Of a stretch of 25,438 nt of DNA, positions 1 through 6,629 are shown piece by piece. The translations under genes and the position numbers were made by a program. The notes beneath the pieces were generated by a model that worked only from the letters and a program-made list of their open reading frames with translations, did no database searches and had not been told where the DNA came from. The stretch covers positions 1-25,438 of the forward strand of contig DYCH01000037.1 in the NCBI GenBank assembly GCA_019418235.1. The letters are read 5' to 3'. The first letter of the stretch is position 1. Each line of letters opens with the position of its first letter. The DNA is from Sutterella sp. (lineage in GTDB: Bacteria > Pseudomonadota > Gammaproteobacteria > Burkholderiales > Burkholderiaceae_F).

Positions 1-3
1 TTT

Positions 4-46
4 TGTGTCACTTTTTAACGCCGTATCTGTGTTACTTCTTGACGCC
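4..46. repeat. Two imperfect 19-bp direct repeats, possible IS end
   Basis: TGTGTCACTTTTTAACGCC (4-22) and TGTGTTACTTCTTGACGCC (28-46) match at 16 of 19 positions with a 24-bp period. Short direct repeats at this spacing resemble the multiple terminal repeats of IS21-family elements. No transposase is inside the window and the left neighbour is cut off, so the IS assignment is inference. Confidence 0.35.
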
Positions 47-103
47 TCCCAACAGGGATAACAACGCAACATGATGTCAGTGATGTAATGCCAATTTAAC
101 TAT

Positions 104-145
104 GTTTAAAGGCTCATTAAGCTTACGCTAAATGAGCCTTTAAAC
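104..145. terminator. Long perfect hairpin, bidirectional terminator-like
   Basis: Arms GTTTAAAGGCTCATT (104-118) and AATGAGCCTTTAAAC (131-145) are perfectly complementary over 15 bp. After one A-A mismatch the stem continues for three more pairs (AGC/GCT) around a TTAC loop. The arms end in A/T runs on both sides, so the hairpin could stop transcription in either direction. It may belong to a gene or element left of the window. Confidence 0.6.
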
Positions 146-425
146 AATGGCTTATTCTTGAAACGTCCTTTGTCCGTGCATTGGTGCATGTTTACCCGCC
201 GTTGACGGTGTGGACATTAACGTCCGCTAACATGAGTTGCAATGTTTTTGAGGATAAGGTCATTCTATATTGATTTTCAAGCATAAATAACTCCTTTATG
301 CCGAAAATCGTATGTCATCAAACTTCAGTTCTTGACGTGAAGAGAAGATTGCAAAATTTTAAACATATCCATCAATAAATGATGTTTCTAGTGTTAACTT
401 AACTAAGTTGACAAGGAAGAGAAAA
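146..425. other. Intergenic region without recognised gene
   Basis: I see no convincing coding sequence here. A TTGACGTGA half-site (332-340), resembling half of the island's palindromic operator, lies about 90 bp before the HD gene and could be a -35 element or a solitary regulator half-site. The -10 region behind it is weak. Confidence 0.4.
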
Positions 426-992
426 ATGTTTGATCACGAAAAAACTAGCAAGGCCTTTGAATTAGCCAACTTTGCGCATAAAGGACAAAGTCGCAAGGAC
501 ATTAATGCGCCCTACATCTGTCACTCAATGGCGGTTGCCTCGAAAGTGCTGGAGTGGGGTGGCAATAAAGTTCAGTTTATGGCTGCACTCGTACACGATG
601 TAATAGAAAAATGCGGCATTATATGGATGAAACAAATTCAAGAGAACTGTGGTGAAAAGGTATTAGAGATGGTTTTGGAGTGCTCAGACCTTCTGTCAGA
701 ACCGCCCAGTGTTAGAACACCAATTCGAACCAGAAAGCTTGCCTACATTGAAAAACTCAAAAAAATAAGTGACGAAGCTTTGTTGATTAGCATGGCTGAT
801 GCATGGCATAACCTCCAATCACTTCGTGAAAATCATTTAGACGTAGGGGAAGGTGTTGGTAGTTTTAATCTCGATCGACAGGAAAGAAAGGAAATGATGC
901 TTTGGTATTTTGATCTGGCGATTAGCGTATACGAAAACCGTAAGTCACCGCAGGCAGATGAATTGCGTAGACTTTACAAACTTAATATTTAG
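426..992 (+). CDS. Small HD-domain protein, RelA/SpoT hydrolase-like
   Basis: The 188-residue product has the layout of the N-terminal hydrolase domain of RelA/SpoT and of small alarmone hydrolases. It shows AHKGQSRK (18-24), a metal-ligand His in ICHSMAVA (H33), the HD pair in ALVHDVIEK (H57, D58), and MADAWHNL (D125), the counterpart of LADRLHNM. In ppGpp hydrolases the HD is followed by a catalytic ED (HDxxED); here this reads EK, so the acid is lost and classical (p)ppGpp hydrolysis is doubtful. There is no synthetase domain. The reading frame extends upstream to a TTG at 408, but the ATG at 426 has AAGGAAG about 7 nt ahead and fits the family start. It probably acts on a phosphorylated nucleotide; the substrate is unknown. 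Confidence 0.75.
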   Translation: MFDHEKTSKAFELANFAHKGQSRKDINAPYICHSMAVASKVLEWGGNKVQFMAALVHDVIEKCGIIWMKQIQENCGEKVLEMVLECSDLLSEPPSVRTPIRTRKLAYIEKLKKISDEALLISMADAWHNLQSLRENHLDVGEGVGSFNLDRQERKEMMLWYFDLAISVYENRKSPQADELRRLYKLNI

Positions 993-1125
993 TCGACAGT
1001 GAGAAACCTTTTGCAATTAAATGCATGAGAGATACCCGAATGTGCCCCTGATATGTTACCCAGTCACGTGTTTTGTGTGGATAATAACAGCCCTATAAAA
1101 TCCCTTGAAAAGTTAGCCACAAGAG

Positions 1126-1251
1126 ATGACTATTATTGAATTTTCAGAAAATAGCGTCGTGTGTTAATATTTCCACTGGATTGGTGAGGGTATTGAAGAA
1201 CGCATCACCTTTCCTCCTGTAGAAGACTTTGGCTTGGAGGTGCGAAAATAA
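1126..1251 (+). pseudogene. Possible small ORF interrupted by an in-frame TAA
   Basis: An ATG at 1126 preceded by AAGAG opens a 13-codon ORF ending at TAA (1165-1167). The same frame stays open for another 27 codons (YFHWIGEGIEERITFPPVED, then seven more) up to TAA at 1249-1251, just where a terminator hairpin starts. The composition after the stop looks protein-like, so this may be a decayed small gene. No family is recognised and chance is quite possible. Confidence 0.25.
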
Positions 1252-1271
1252 AATCCAAGCCATTGTTTTTT
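1230..1271 (+). terminator. Rho-independent terminator
   Basis: The 9-bp stem TGGCTTGGA (1230-1238) / TCCAAGCCA (1254-1262) has a 15-nt loop and is followed by TTGTTTTTT. It would end transcripts coming from the HD gene (stop at 992) or from the small interrupted ORF it overlaps. Confidence 0.65.
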
Positions 1272-1355
1272 CTAACCTTAGAAATTAGGTATCGAAGATA
1301 CAAAAAGAAGAATCTTAGGCCTTTGTCAGTCGATTAAATAAAATATTTACTTGAT

Positions 1356-1386
1356 AAAAAATGGCCCCATAAGTCCTATAGGGCCA
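1356..1386 (-). terminator. Rho-independent terminator of the first WYL gene
   Basis: Read on the minus strand, TGGCCC (1386-1381) pairs with GGGCCA (1367-1362) and is followed by a run of T (A-run at 1356-1361 on the plus strand). It sits 23 nt past the stop of the minus-strand WYL gene. Confidence 0.65.
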
Positions 1387-1408
1387 ATTCATAGAGATTG
1401 GACTGGTT

Positions 1409-2386
1409 TTAAATTTTTGTTTTTTCAACCTTACGAATGTTGGCAATCTCTTCCCAAGTCTTGATCCAACCATCAAGTAAAAGACTGTCTTCAATATCCA
1501 CTTCAAGACGATAACCGTCTTCCAGTTCTTCTATCTTTTGCGTTCGATTAAATGGCGCTTCCGTCAAATTTAAAGCGGTCTGTGGATTCGTAAACTCCAA
1601 AACCAAATGAACCATGGTGCGCTCATCTCCAACATAGTTAAAGTGTATGGAATTCGCATACTCTCGGACATTAAAGTCAGGAATGACTTGTGCGTTATCA
1701 ACCAGTACCTTTACGTCCTTGATCCGGTGAAGAGCCAAGTGGCGAATATTGTCATAACCGTCAAATTGGCAAACTAAATACAGACGTACTCCTTGTTGCA
1801 CAAGGCCTAAAGGACTGACTGTTGCCGTTTTGGTTTCACGCTTCATGTTGCTATAGGTTAACTCAAGTTTTTTGTTCTCAAATAAACCATTGGATATCGC
1901 ATCAAAGAGGCGAGGTTTAATCGGTGGCGGAATTTGAGGCAAAGTGTTATTGACAACGGCGACCTTCTTTAACCAAGCCTTCTCCTTATGAGCTTTGGCC
2001 GTACTCTTTAAAGCGCTGTTAGCGGATTCAAACATCGTATCAAAGGCTTTGGTCAGGTGACTCGGAAGTTGATAGCGTAACTGCTCCTGAGCCATATGAA
2101 TCAAAAGACTTTCTTGCGGCGAAGGATCGGTGAGTAAGAGCGGCGTTTCTTCCGTTGATATACGATAGCTGTAGGGCTTTGAGTTTCGATTGCAGTCAAT
2201 CGGTACGATCCCGGAATCAACAAGGGCCTTAAGGTAACGTTGAAGCGTCAGAATGGGAAGGTCGATACCGATATTTGCAAGAGCTTGTTGAATATCTCTT
2301 GCATCCACAGAGCTGTGGCGGGGAATCTTGCGAAGCACTTCTAAATAGATAAGGGCTTGATTAAGTGAGGTCGCATCACGAGACAT
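1409..2386 (-). CDS. WYL-domain transcriptional regulator (paralogue 1)
   Basis: This 325-residue protein has an N-terminal winged-helix DNA-binding domain (about 1-75, including LTLQRYLKALVDSGI), a linker region, and a WYL sensor domain at about 170-245 with LVQQGVRLYLVCQFDGYDN and RHLALHRIKDVKVL. WYL domains bind nucleic acid or small ligands in regulators of defence loci such as BrxR and CapW. It is clearly paralogous to the regulator at 8951-9937: the block VQQGVRLYLVCQF.GYDN.RH is nearly identical. The ATG has AAGGAGA 6 nt ahead. It diverges from the NERD helicase across a 136-bp region with two GCGTCAA half-sites and a TATAAT, which suggests autoregulation. It is probably a repressor, as inferred from its homologues. 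Confidence 0.9.
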   Translation of the reverse strand: MSRDATSLNQALIYLEVLRKIPRHSSVDARDIQQALANIGIDLPILTLQRYLKALVDSGIVPIDCNRNSKPYSYRISTEETPLLLTDPSPQESLLIHMAQEQLRYQLPSHLTKAFDTMFESANSALKSTAKAHKEKAWLKKVAVVNNTLPQIPPPIKPRLFDAISNGLFENKKLELTYSNMKRETKTATVSPLGLVQQGVRLYLVCQFDGYDNIRHLALHRIKDVKVLVDNAQVIPDFNVREYANSIHFNYVGDERTMVHLVLEFTNPQTALNLTEAPFNRTQKIEELEDGYRLEVDIEDSLLLDGWIKTWEEIANIRKVEKTKI

Positions 2387-2410
2387 TTGAATCTCCTTAA
2401 AAATTCACTT

Positions 2411-2487
2411 GCGTCAATTATTGATATTATAAGTCAGATTGCATCCTTGTGCGTCAAAAAAATGATAGATGTTTGAATGGCTATAAT
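2411..2487. promoter_or_regulatory. Divergent promoter region with operator half-sites
   Basis: GCGTCAA occurs twice, at 2411-2417 and 2451-2457, exactly 40 bp apart. The first is part of a degenerate palindrome (GCGTCA-ATTAT-TGATAT). A minus-strand -10, TATAAT (2431-2426), lies between them and would serve the WYL gene. A plus-strand TATAAT (2482-2487) would serve the NERD helicase gene. The half-sites match the palindromes upstream of the other operons of the island. The boxes are seen directly; regulator binding is inferred. Confidence 0.5.
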
Positions 2488-2522
2488 GATCAGTGAATGT
2501 GATCTGATAGAAGGACTGGAAA

Positions 2523-4112
2523 ATGAGAAAAACAGCAGGTGAAGTCGCCCAAAAGCTTGTCGAGGATAAATTGCGAGACTTGCCTTCCGGCTACAATGTT
2601 TTAACGGAAATTGATATCACTGCCAGAAACGACTCAGAACTGGATGTTGCTGTTGTAACACCATCAGGAATGTTGATCACATTGGAAATTAAAGCCGGAA
2701 GTCTTGAGGCTAATTCGTCAGGCAGAATTCATCGTCACTATTCGAGTGGCAACAAAGATGTTACCCATCAACTCAATAACCAAAAGGGGATTGTGCGAAG
2801 TCGTCTGTCGGGATTTAAACCTCGTCCTAATCACGAGCACTTTTTGGTTTTGCCCGAGGGTGAACTCATTGGTCAGGCCATTGGAATTAATAACAGTCAG
2901 GTCATTGATTCAAAACGATTTTCTGACATTGTCTCAATCATAATTGATACTGATGAAGCCTCACGTCAACAAGGCCACTTTGCTGACCGCCGAAAACTCA
3001 TAGACTTTTTGAAAAATCAGTACCAAATCAAACAAAGTCTGGTTTCAATTTCAGAAACACTGGATTTAAGAAGCAGAGAAAATGCAGCAGGACTTGCCAC
3101 TTGGGTGCCACGCATTTCATCGACAAGCCCCATTGTGATAGTCGAGGCCCCAGCAGGTGCCGGCAAAACGCAACTTGCCGCTGCGCTCCTTCAAAAGGCA
3201 GTCGATGAGGGAAAGAGGGCCTGGTACATCAACTATAACCGCAATATCGTTGAGAGGATGCAAGCCATTTCCTGTGCTCATAAGGTGAGTTTCATTGGAA
3301 CATGGCATGAGTTGGCTTGTGAGAAAACGCATCAAGAAATTGAAGGTCATGAAGACCTGTCGGTTGTATTTAATCAGCTCGCGGATGATTTGATTGAAAT
3401 TTTGAATGAAGGTCGCGATTCAATTGACTACATCATTATTGACGATGCGCAAGACCTGAAATTTGAGTGGTTGGAAGCTTTAACGAACGCATTAAGTGAC
3501 ACAGGAACGTTCTACGTTCTGACTGATCCTGAAGTGAGAATTTATGAAAGTGAGCCGTTGGCGGAATTTACCGACTACGTAAAACTCACATCGAATGAAT
3601 CTGCACGTGTCCCTCAATCCTTCTTAAATTGGATCAATAAGTACGAACTCACAAGGTCTCAAATGACAACCTCGAGTCCGTACGATGCTCCTGAGCCGCA
3701 ATTATTTATCTATACGGGTAAGAGTGAGCTTTTGCGACAAACCAAGAATGCTATTGAGCAAGCGCTTAAAGAAGGCTTTACGGAAGATCAGATTGCTATT
3801 TTGACTTACTCAGGCAGAAACTCTTCAGAAGTCATGAAGTCAACAACGTTAGGTAAGTATCAATTAAAGCTCCATACGGGTTTTAATCAATATAAACAGA
3901 GTACTTTTAGCGATGGCACGTTCTATACCGATACGATTCGTCGCTTTAAGGGGCTTCAGGCACCGTGTGTGATTTTGACGGAAGTGGACTTTGAAGAACT
4001 AAGCGAAGAGGATAAGTCGCTACTTTACTTAGGCTTGACACGAGCTTCGATGAATCTAAAGATTGTTCTTTCGCAACGTGCGAACCTTTCGCTGGCAAAA
4101 CTTTTGGGTTAA
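2523..4112 (+). CDS. NERD nuclease-domain / SF1 helicase fusion
   Basis: The 529-residue product starts with a nuclease-related (NERD, PD-(D/E)xK-like) domain, about 1-130: ELDVAVVTPSGMLITLEIKAG supplies the acidic residues and the E-x-K. A UvrD-type superfamily 1 motor follows: Walker A APAGAGKTQ (about 209-217), Walker B with DDAQD (about 306-310), and C-terminal motifs IRRFKGLQAPCVIL and LYLGLTRASM. The expected role is ATP-driven DNA or RNA translocation coupled to cleavage. Such proteins are common in defence islands. It is monocistronic in appearance, diverges from the first WYL regulator, and has AAGGACTGGAAA before its ATG. At about 530 residues it is compact; the UvrD accessory subdomains are short. 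Confidence 0.88.
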   Translation: MRKTAGEVAQKLVEDKLRDLPSGYNVLTEIDITARNDSELDVAVVTPSGMLITLEIKAGSLEANSSGRIHRHYSSGNKDVTHQLNNQKGIVRSRLSGFKPRPNHEHFLVLPEGELIGQAIGINNSQVIDSKRFSDIVSIIIDTDEASRQQGHFADRRKLIDFLKNQYQIKQSLVSISETLDLRSRENAAGLATWVPRISSTSPIVIVEAPAGAGKTQLAAALLQKAVDEGKRAWYINYNRNIVERMQAISCAHKVSFIGTWHELACEKTHQEIEGHEDLSVVFNQLADDLIEILNEGRDSIDYIIIDDAQDLKFEWLEALTNALSDTGTFYVLTDPEVRIYESEPLAEFTDYVKLTSNESARVPQSFLNWINKYELTRSQMTTSSPYDAPEPQLFIYTGKSELLRQTKNAIEQALKEGFTEDQIAILTYSGRNSSEVMKSTTLGKYQLKLHTGFNQYKQSTFSDGTFYTDTIRRFKGLQAPCVILTEVDFEELSEEDKSLLYLGLTRASMNLKIVLSQRANLSLAKLLG

Positions 4113-4124
4113 CGCCTTTTCTTT

Positions 4125-4141
4125 GCGTCTTAAATTGACGC
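4125..4141. promoter_or_regulatory. Palindromic operator (CGTCA-N5-TGACG type)
   Basis: GCGTCT-TAAAT-TGACGC has one mismatch in the 6-bp arms and the same 5-bp spacer as the other copies. It lies between the stop of the NERD helicase gene and the next gene, with its centre 49 bp before that start codon (4182). Confidence 0.6.
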
Positions 4142-4181
4142 GATGAGTGAAATACTAACAGTGTCCAATAAGGAGACTGCG

Positions 4182-4601
4182 ATGCCACAACTTGTTCATA
4201 ACATCACTACGTACTTCTTTGAAAAACAACGCGATCTGTACTTTATTCGGTTCACCCAAGTAGATCGAAGTTTCATGGGTCTGGCCGAAAACTGCGTGCC
4301 TGGTGAAATCCCTGGTCGCAAAGAACTTTTGATCTGGTTAAAAGAAAATCTCCCTCATGTTGAAGTAGGACCCATCTATACATTTACTTCTGATAGTGGT
4401 TTGCTCATTGCACCCTATGACGGCAGTCTTTATATTGATTTTTCCAAAGAGGACGCCAAAAAGTATGATGAATTTTGGGAGAATTCAGACGGTTCTTGTA
4501 AAGATCCTCGTTGGCAATGTTATATCTATTCTTTTGAAATGTATAAAGAAAAATACAACGGACGAATTCCAGATCCTGAAGAGTTCTACAAAGACTTTTA
4601 A
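4182..4601 (+). CDS. Hypothetical 139-residue acidic protein
   Basis: I do not recognise the family. The product is acidic and rich in aromatic residues (FWEN, YIYSFEMYKEKY), without membrane segment or signal peptide. The frame is open from an ATG at 4143, but the ATG at 4182 has a strong AAGGAG 7 nt ahead and is preferred; the 4143 start would overlap the operator region's downstream promoter. It has its own putative operator at 4125-4141, so it is likely controlled with the defence operons. The toxin-antitoxin pair starts 98 bp further on and may be co-transcribed. Confidence 0.7.
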   Translation: MPQLVHNITTYFFEKQRDLYFIRFTQVDRSFMGLAENCVPGEIPGRKELLIWLKENLPHVEVGPIYTFTSDSGLLIAPYDGSLYIDFSKEDAKKYDEFWENSDGSCKDPRWQCYIYSFEMYKEKYNGRIPDPEEFYKDF

Positions 4602-4698
4602 CTGCTGTCTTGATGAGTATTTCAGCTCTTTCTTTTGATCGATTGGAACGAGTTCATCAATCATTTAGAAGGGGCTGTTTTATTTTGTAGAGGATTGA

Positions 4699-4872
4699 AT
4701 GGTAGAGCTTAAAAGAAGACAAATTGAGCTTAATACAAAAGAGAGGAATGGCAGAACAGAATCTGAGGATCAAAGGACTAACGATTCTGTTCAAGAAGTC
4801 TCCCTTCAAGAAGAGATTGAGGCTATTTTCGAGGAGTTTGATGAACTGTTTAAGGAGTTAGCCGATCGATGA
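4699..4872 (+). CDS. Small acidic protein, candidate antitoxin of Doc
   Basis: A 57-codon ORF (MVELKRRQIELNTKERNGRT, then 37 more residues) ends EAIFEEFDELFKELADR. Its TGA overlaps the ATG of the doc-like gene (ATGA), the usual antitoxin-toxin arrangement. AGAGGATTG precedes the ATG. It does not look like classic Phd, which is about 73 residues with a Phd/YefM fold. The basic start and the acidic, probably helical C-terminus would suit a DNA-binding end and a toxin-clamping helix. The antitoxin role is inferred from position and size. Confidence 0.7.
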   Translation: MVELKRRQIELNTKERNGRTESEDQRTNDSVQEVSLQEEIEAIFEEFDELFKELADR

Positions 4873-5249
4873 AGTCCGTAACCTTAAATGATATCGTAGT
4901 CTTTCACCGTGAAATTCTTAAACGCTACGGAGGCTGTCCTGGGCATGAAGAGACTGCTAGATTAGAAAGTGTATTGGGACGCATTCAGAATCATATTGAG
5001 TATGGGCAGATAACCGATATTTTGGAAATTGCTTCGCTTTATTGTGTCTCGTTGGCTCGAGGGCATGCTTTTACGGATGCTAATAAGCGTACAGCTGTCG
5101 GCGTGATGATTCTTTTTCCAAAACGCAATGGTGTCAATATTAAGTCTACTGCAAACTTAGCAGATACGATTGTTGCTGTGGCATCAGGAGCATTGACACA
5201 ATCAAAATTTATTGACTATTTATTGGATATTAGTTGTAATCAAAACTGA
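4869..5249 (+). CDS. doc: Doc-type Fic-fold toxin (death on curing)
   Basis: At 126 residues the protein has the length of P1 Doc. The signature HAFTDANKRT (66-75) matches the Doc version of the Fic motif (HxFx(D/N)ANKRT), in which a Lys replaces the Gly of AMP-transferring Fic proteins. Doc is a kinase that phosphorylates EF-Tu and halts translation; the same activity is likely here because the diagnostic residues are kept. The start codon overlaps the stop of the upstream antitoxin candidate, implying coupled translation. It lies in the island between two regulated modules and converges with the minus-strand RecA-fold gene at 5264. Confidence 0.9.
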   Translation: MKSVTLNDIVVFHREILKRYGGCPGHEETARLESVLGRIQNHIEYGQITDILEIASLYCVSLARGHAFTDANKRTAVGVMILFPKRNGVNIKSTANLADTIVAVASGALTQSKFIDYLLDISCNQN

Positions 5250-5263
5250 TTAAAGTCATTTCA

Positions 5264-5959
5264 CTAATGGCCGTCGAACAAAAGTAACTCCTTTAATGTA
5301 CAGGGAGTAGAAATTTTGGGATGTTTGTTGATCAAAACTTCTGCACAATGTGTGATATCGTACTTGAAACCGATAAATTGTCTACTTTCATCGTAACTTG
5401 TCTCAGAAAGATAAAGCACGACATCTGCTTTATCGACTGGTAGCAGTATTGAGTTGGGGTTGTTGTCATAAATCTGCTGTGTAACAATGACCGAACAATT
5501 GAACCGATTGGACAGTGTCATTAATGCGTCTTTAATTTCAGCGGTAATTTCAGACAAATTCTGCTGTTCTTCTATACTAGCTAACAGATCAATTGAATCG
5601 ATTAAAAGGAAGTCGATTGAATCAAGATGCTTCATTAGCTCTTCGATGTGGTCAATAATTTCAGAGATACTTTCTCCATCATTCTTGTAAATGTAAATAG
5701 GGTGTAGTGGTGTTTGCCGCCACATAGCCCAATATTTGCAGAATGGAATTGTACGAGTCGATGAATACCCCGCAATCCACAATGAAATGACACCAACAGG
5801 CAGTTCATCATCGTCACATTTCTCCTGAATAAGAAAATTGAACATTCGATGATCCCATTCATGCTGTCCCAAAACACAGCATAAATTGCAGCCTTTAAGA
5901 GAATTAAAGAATTCGTCAAAAGTCATAGAGATAAGAGGTGGTTTTATGGGAGCTGTCAT
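5264..5959 (-). CDS. RecA/DnaB-fold protein lacking a Walker A motif
   Basis: The 231-residue product resembles the C-terminal ATPase domain of DnaB/RecA-like proteins. It has a Walker B-like strand FLLIDSIDLL (117-126, D121), the following strand with NCSVIVTQQI (154-163), comparable to the sensor strand of DnaB, and ADVVLYLSE (178-186). Where the P-loop should be, after strand CCVL, the sequence is GQHEWDHRMF (31-40), with no GxxxxGK(S/T). ATP hydrolysis is therefore unlikely, and a structural or regulatory role is more probable. It is the last gene of the AAA-macro operon, starting 26 nt after the macro gene's stop. The fold assignment rests on pattern only; no named family is recognised. 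Confidence 0.6.
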   Translation of the reverse strand: MTAPIKPPLISMTFDEFFNSLKGCNLCCVLGQHEWDHRMFNFLIQEKCDDDELPVGVISLWIAGYSSTRTIPFCKYWAMWRQTPLHPIYIYKNDGESISEIIDHIEELMKHLDSIDFLLIDSIDLLASIEEQQNLSEITAEIKDALMTLSNRFNCSVIVTQQIYDNNPNSILLPVDKADVVLYLSETSYDESRQFIGFKYDITHCAEVLINKHPKISTPCTLKELLLFDGH

Positions 5960-5985
5960 ATCCGAACCTTAGATTTGGTGTTTGA

Positions 5986-6615
5986 CTAGTAAGCGACTGG
6001 ACATTTATTAAAATGTTTTCGATAGATGTCAAACATTTCTTGACTGACACAACAAAAGACAATTGTCATTTCAGTATGCGAATGATTTCTGCACCACTGG
6101 AGAACATTTGCGACTGCAATATCGGCAGCCTCTTCTTTGGGATAACGATAAACACCAGTCGAAATCCCAGGGAACGCAACAGAAGCGCAGTCATTTTCTA
6201 AAGCCAAATCCAAAGCATTTTTATAACAATTGGCCAATTGAAGAGGTTCATCAGGTTCTCCCCAGTAACGGGGACCGGCAACATGAATGACCCATTTGGC
6301 ATTTAAGTCAAACCCTGAGGTGATTCGAGCCTCGCCAAAATCAATAGGGCCAAGACCTACGCAGGCTTCTTTAAGTTTCTTACCTGCAGCTCGATGAATC
6401 GCTCCGTCAACACCGCCTCCTCCCATTAATGAGCGATGAGCGGAATTCACAATCGCGTCAGTCTTTATTTTTGTTATGTCAGCCTTAACGACGGCAATGG
6501 TTTGACGAACTCCTCGAAGGGGAATGACGAATCCCCCTTCATGATGAGAACCATCAAGTAATGCTTCTAAACAGTAAGGCGTCTCTTCATTAGTAAACGA
6601 AATAATGTTGCTCAT
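5986..6615 (-). CDS. Macro-domain ADP-ribose hydrolase (MacroD-like)
   Basis: This 209-residue protein has a macro domain from about residue 40. It shows DAIVNSAH (53-60), the glycine-rich loop GGGGVDGAIHRAAG (65-78) and PGISTGVYRYP (149-159), which together form the ADP-ribose pocket of MacroD/O-acetyl-ADP-ribose deacetylases. Such enzymes remove mono-ADP-ribose from proteins or nucleic acids or cleave O-acetyl-ADP-ribose. The first 35 residues are an extension not needed for the core fold. It is the middle gene of a three-gene operon, 14 nt after the tandem AAA ATPase. In a defence setting it could reverse an ADP-ribosylation made by a phage or host toxin; this is inferred. Confidence 0.9.
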   Translation of the reverse strand: MSNIISFTNEETPYCLEALLDGSHHEGGFVIPLRGVRQTIAVVKADITKIKTDAIVNSAHRSLMGGGGVDGAIHRAAGKKLKEACVGLGPIDFGEARITSGFDLNAKWVIHVAGPRYWGEPDEPLQLANCYKNALDLALENDCASVAFPGISTGVYRYPKEEAADIAVANVLQWCRNHSHTEMTIVFCCVSQEMFDIYRKHFNKCPVAY

Positions 6616-6629
6616 GCCTTTGCCTATAG

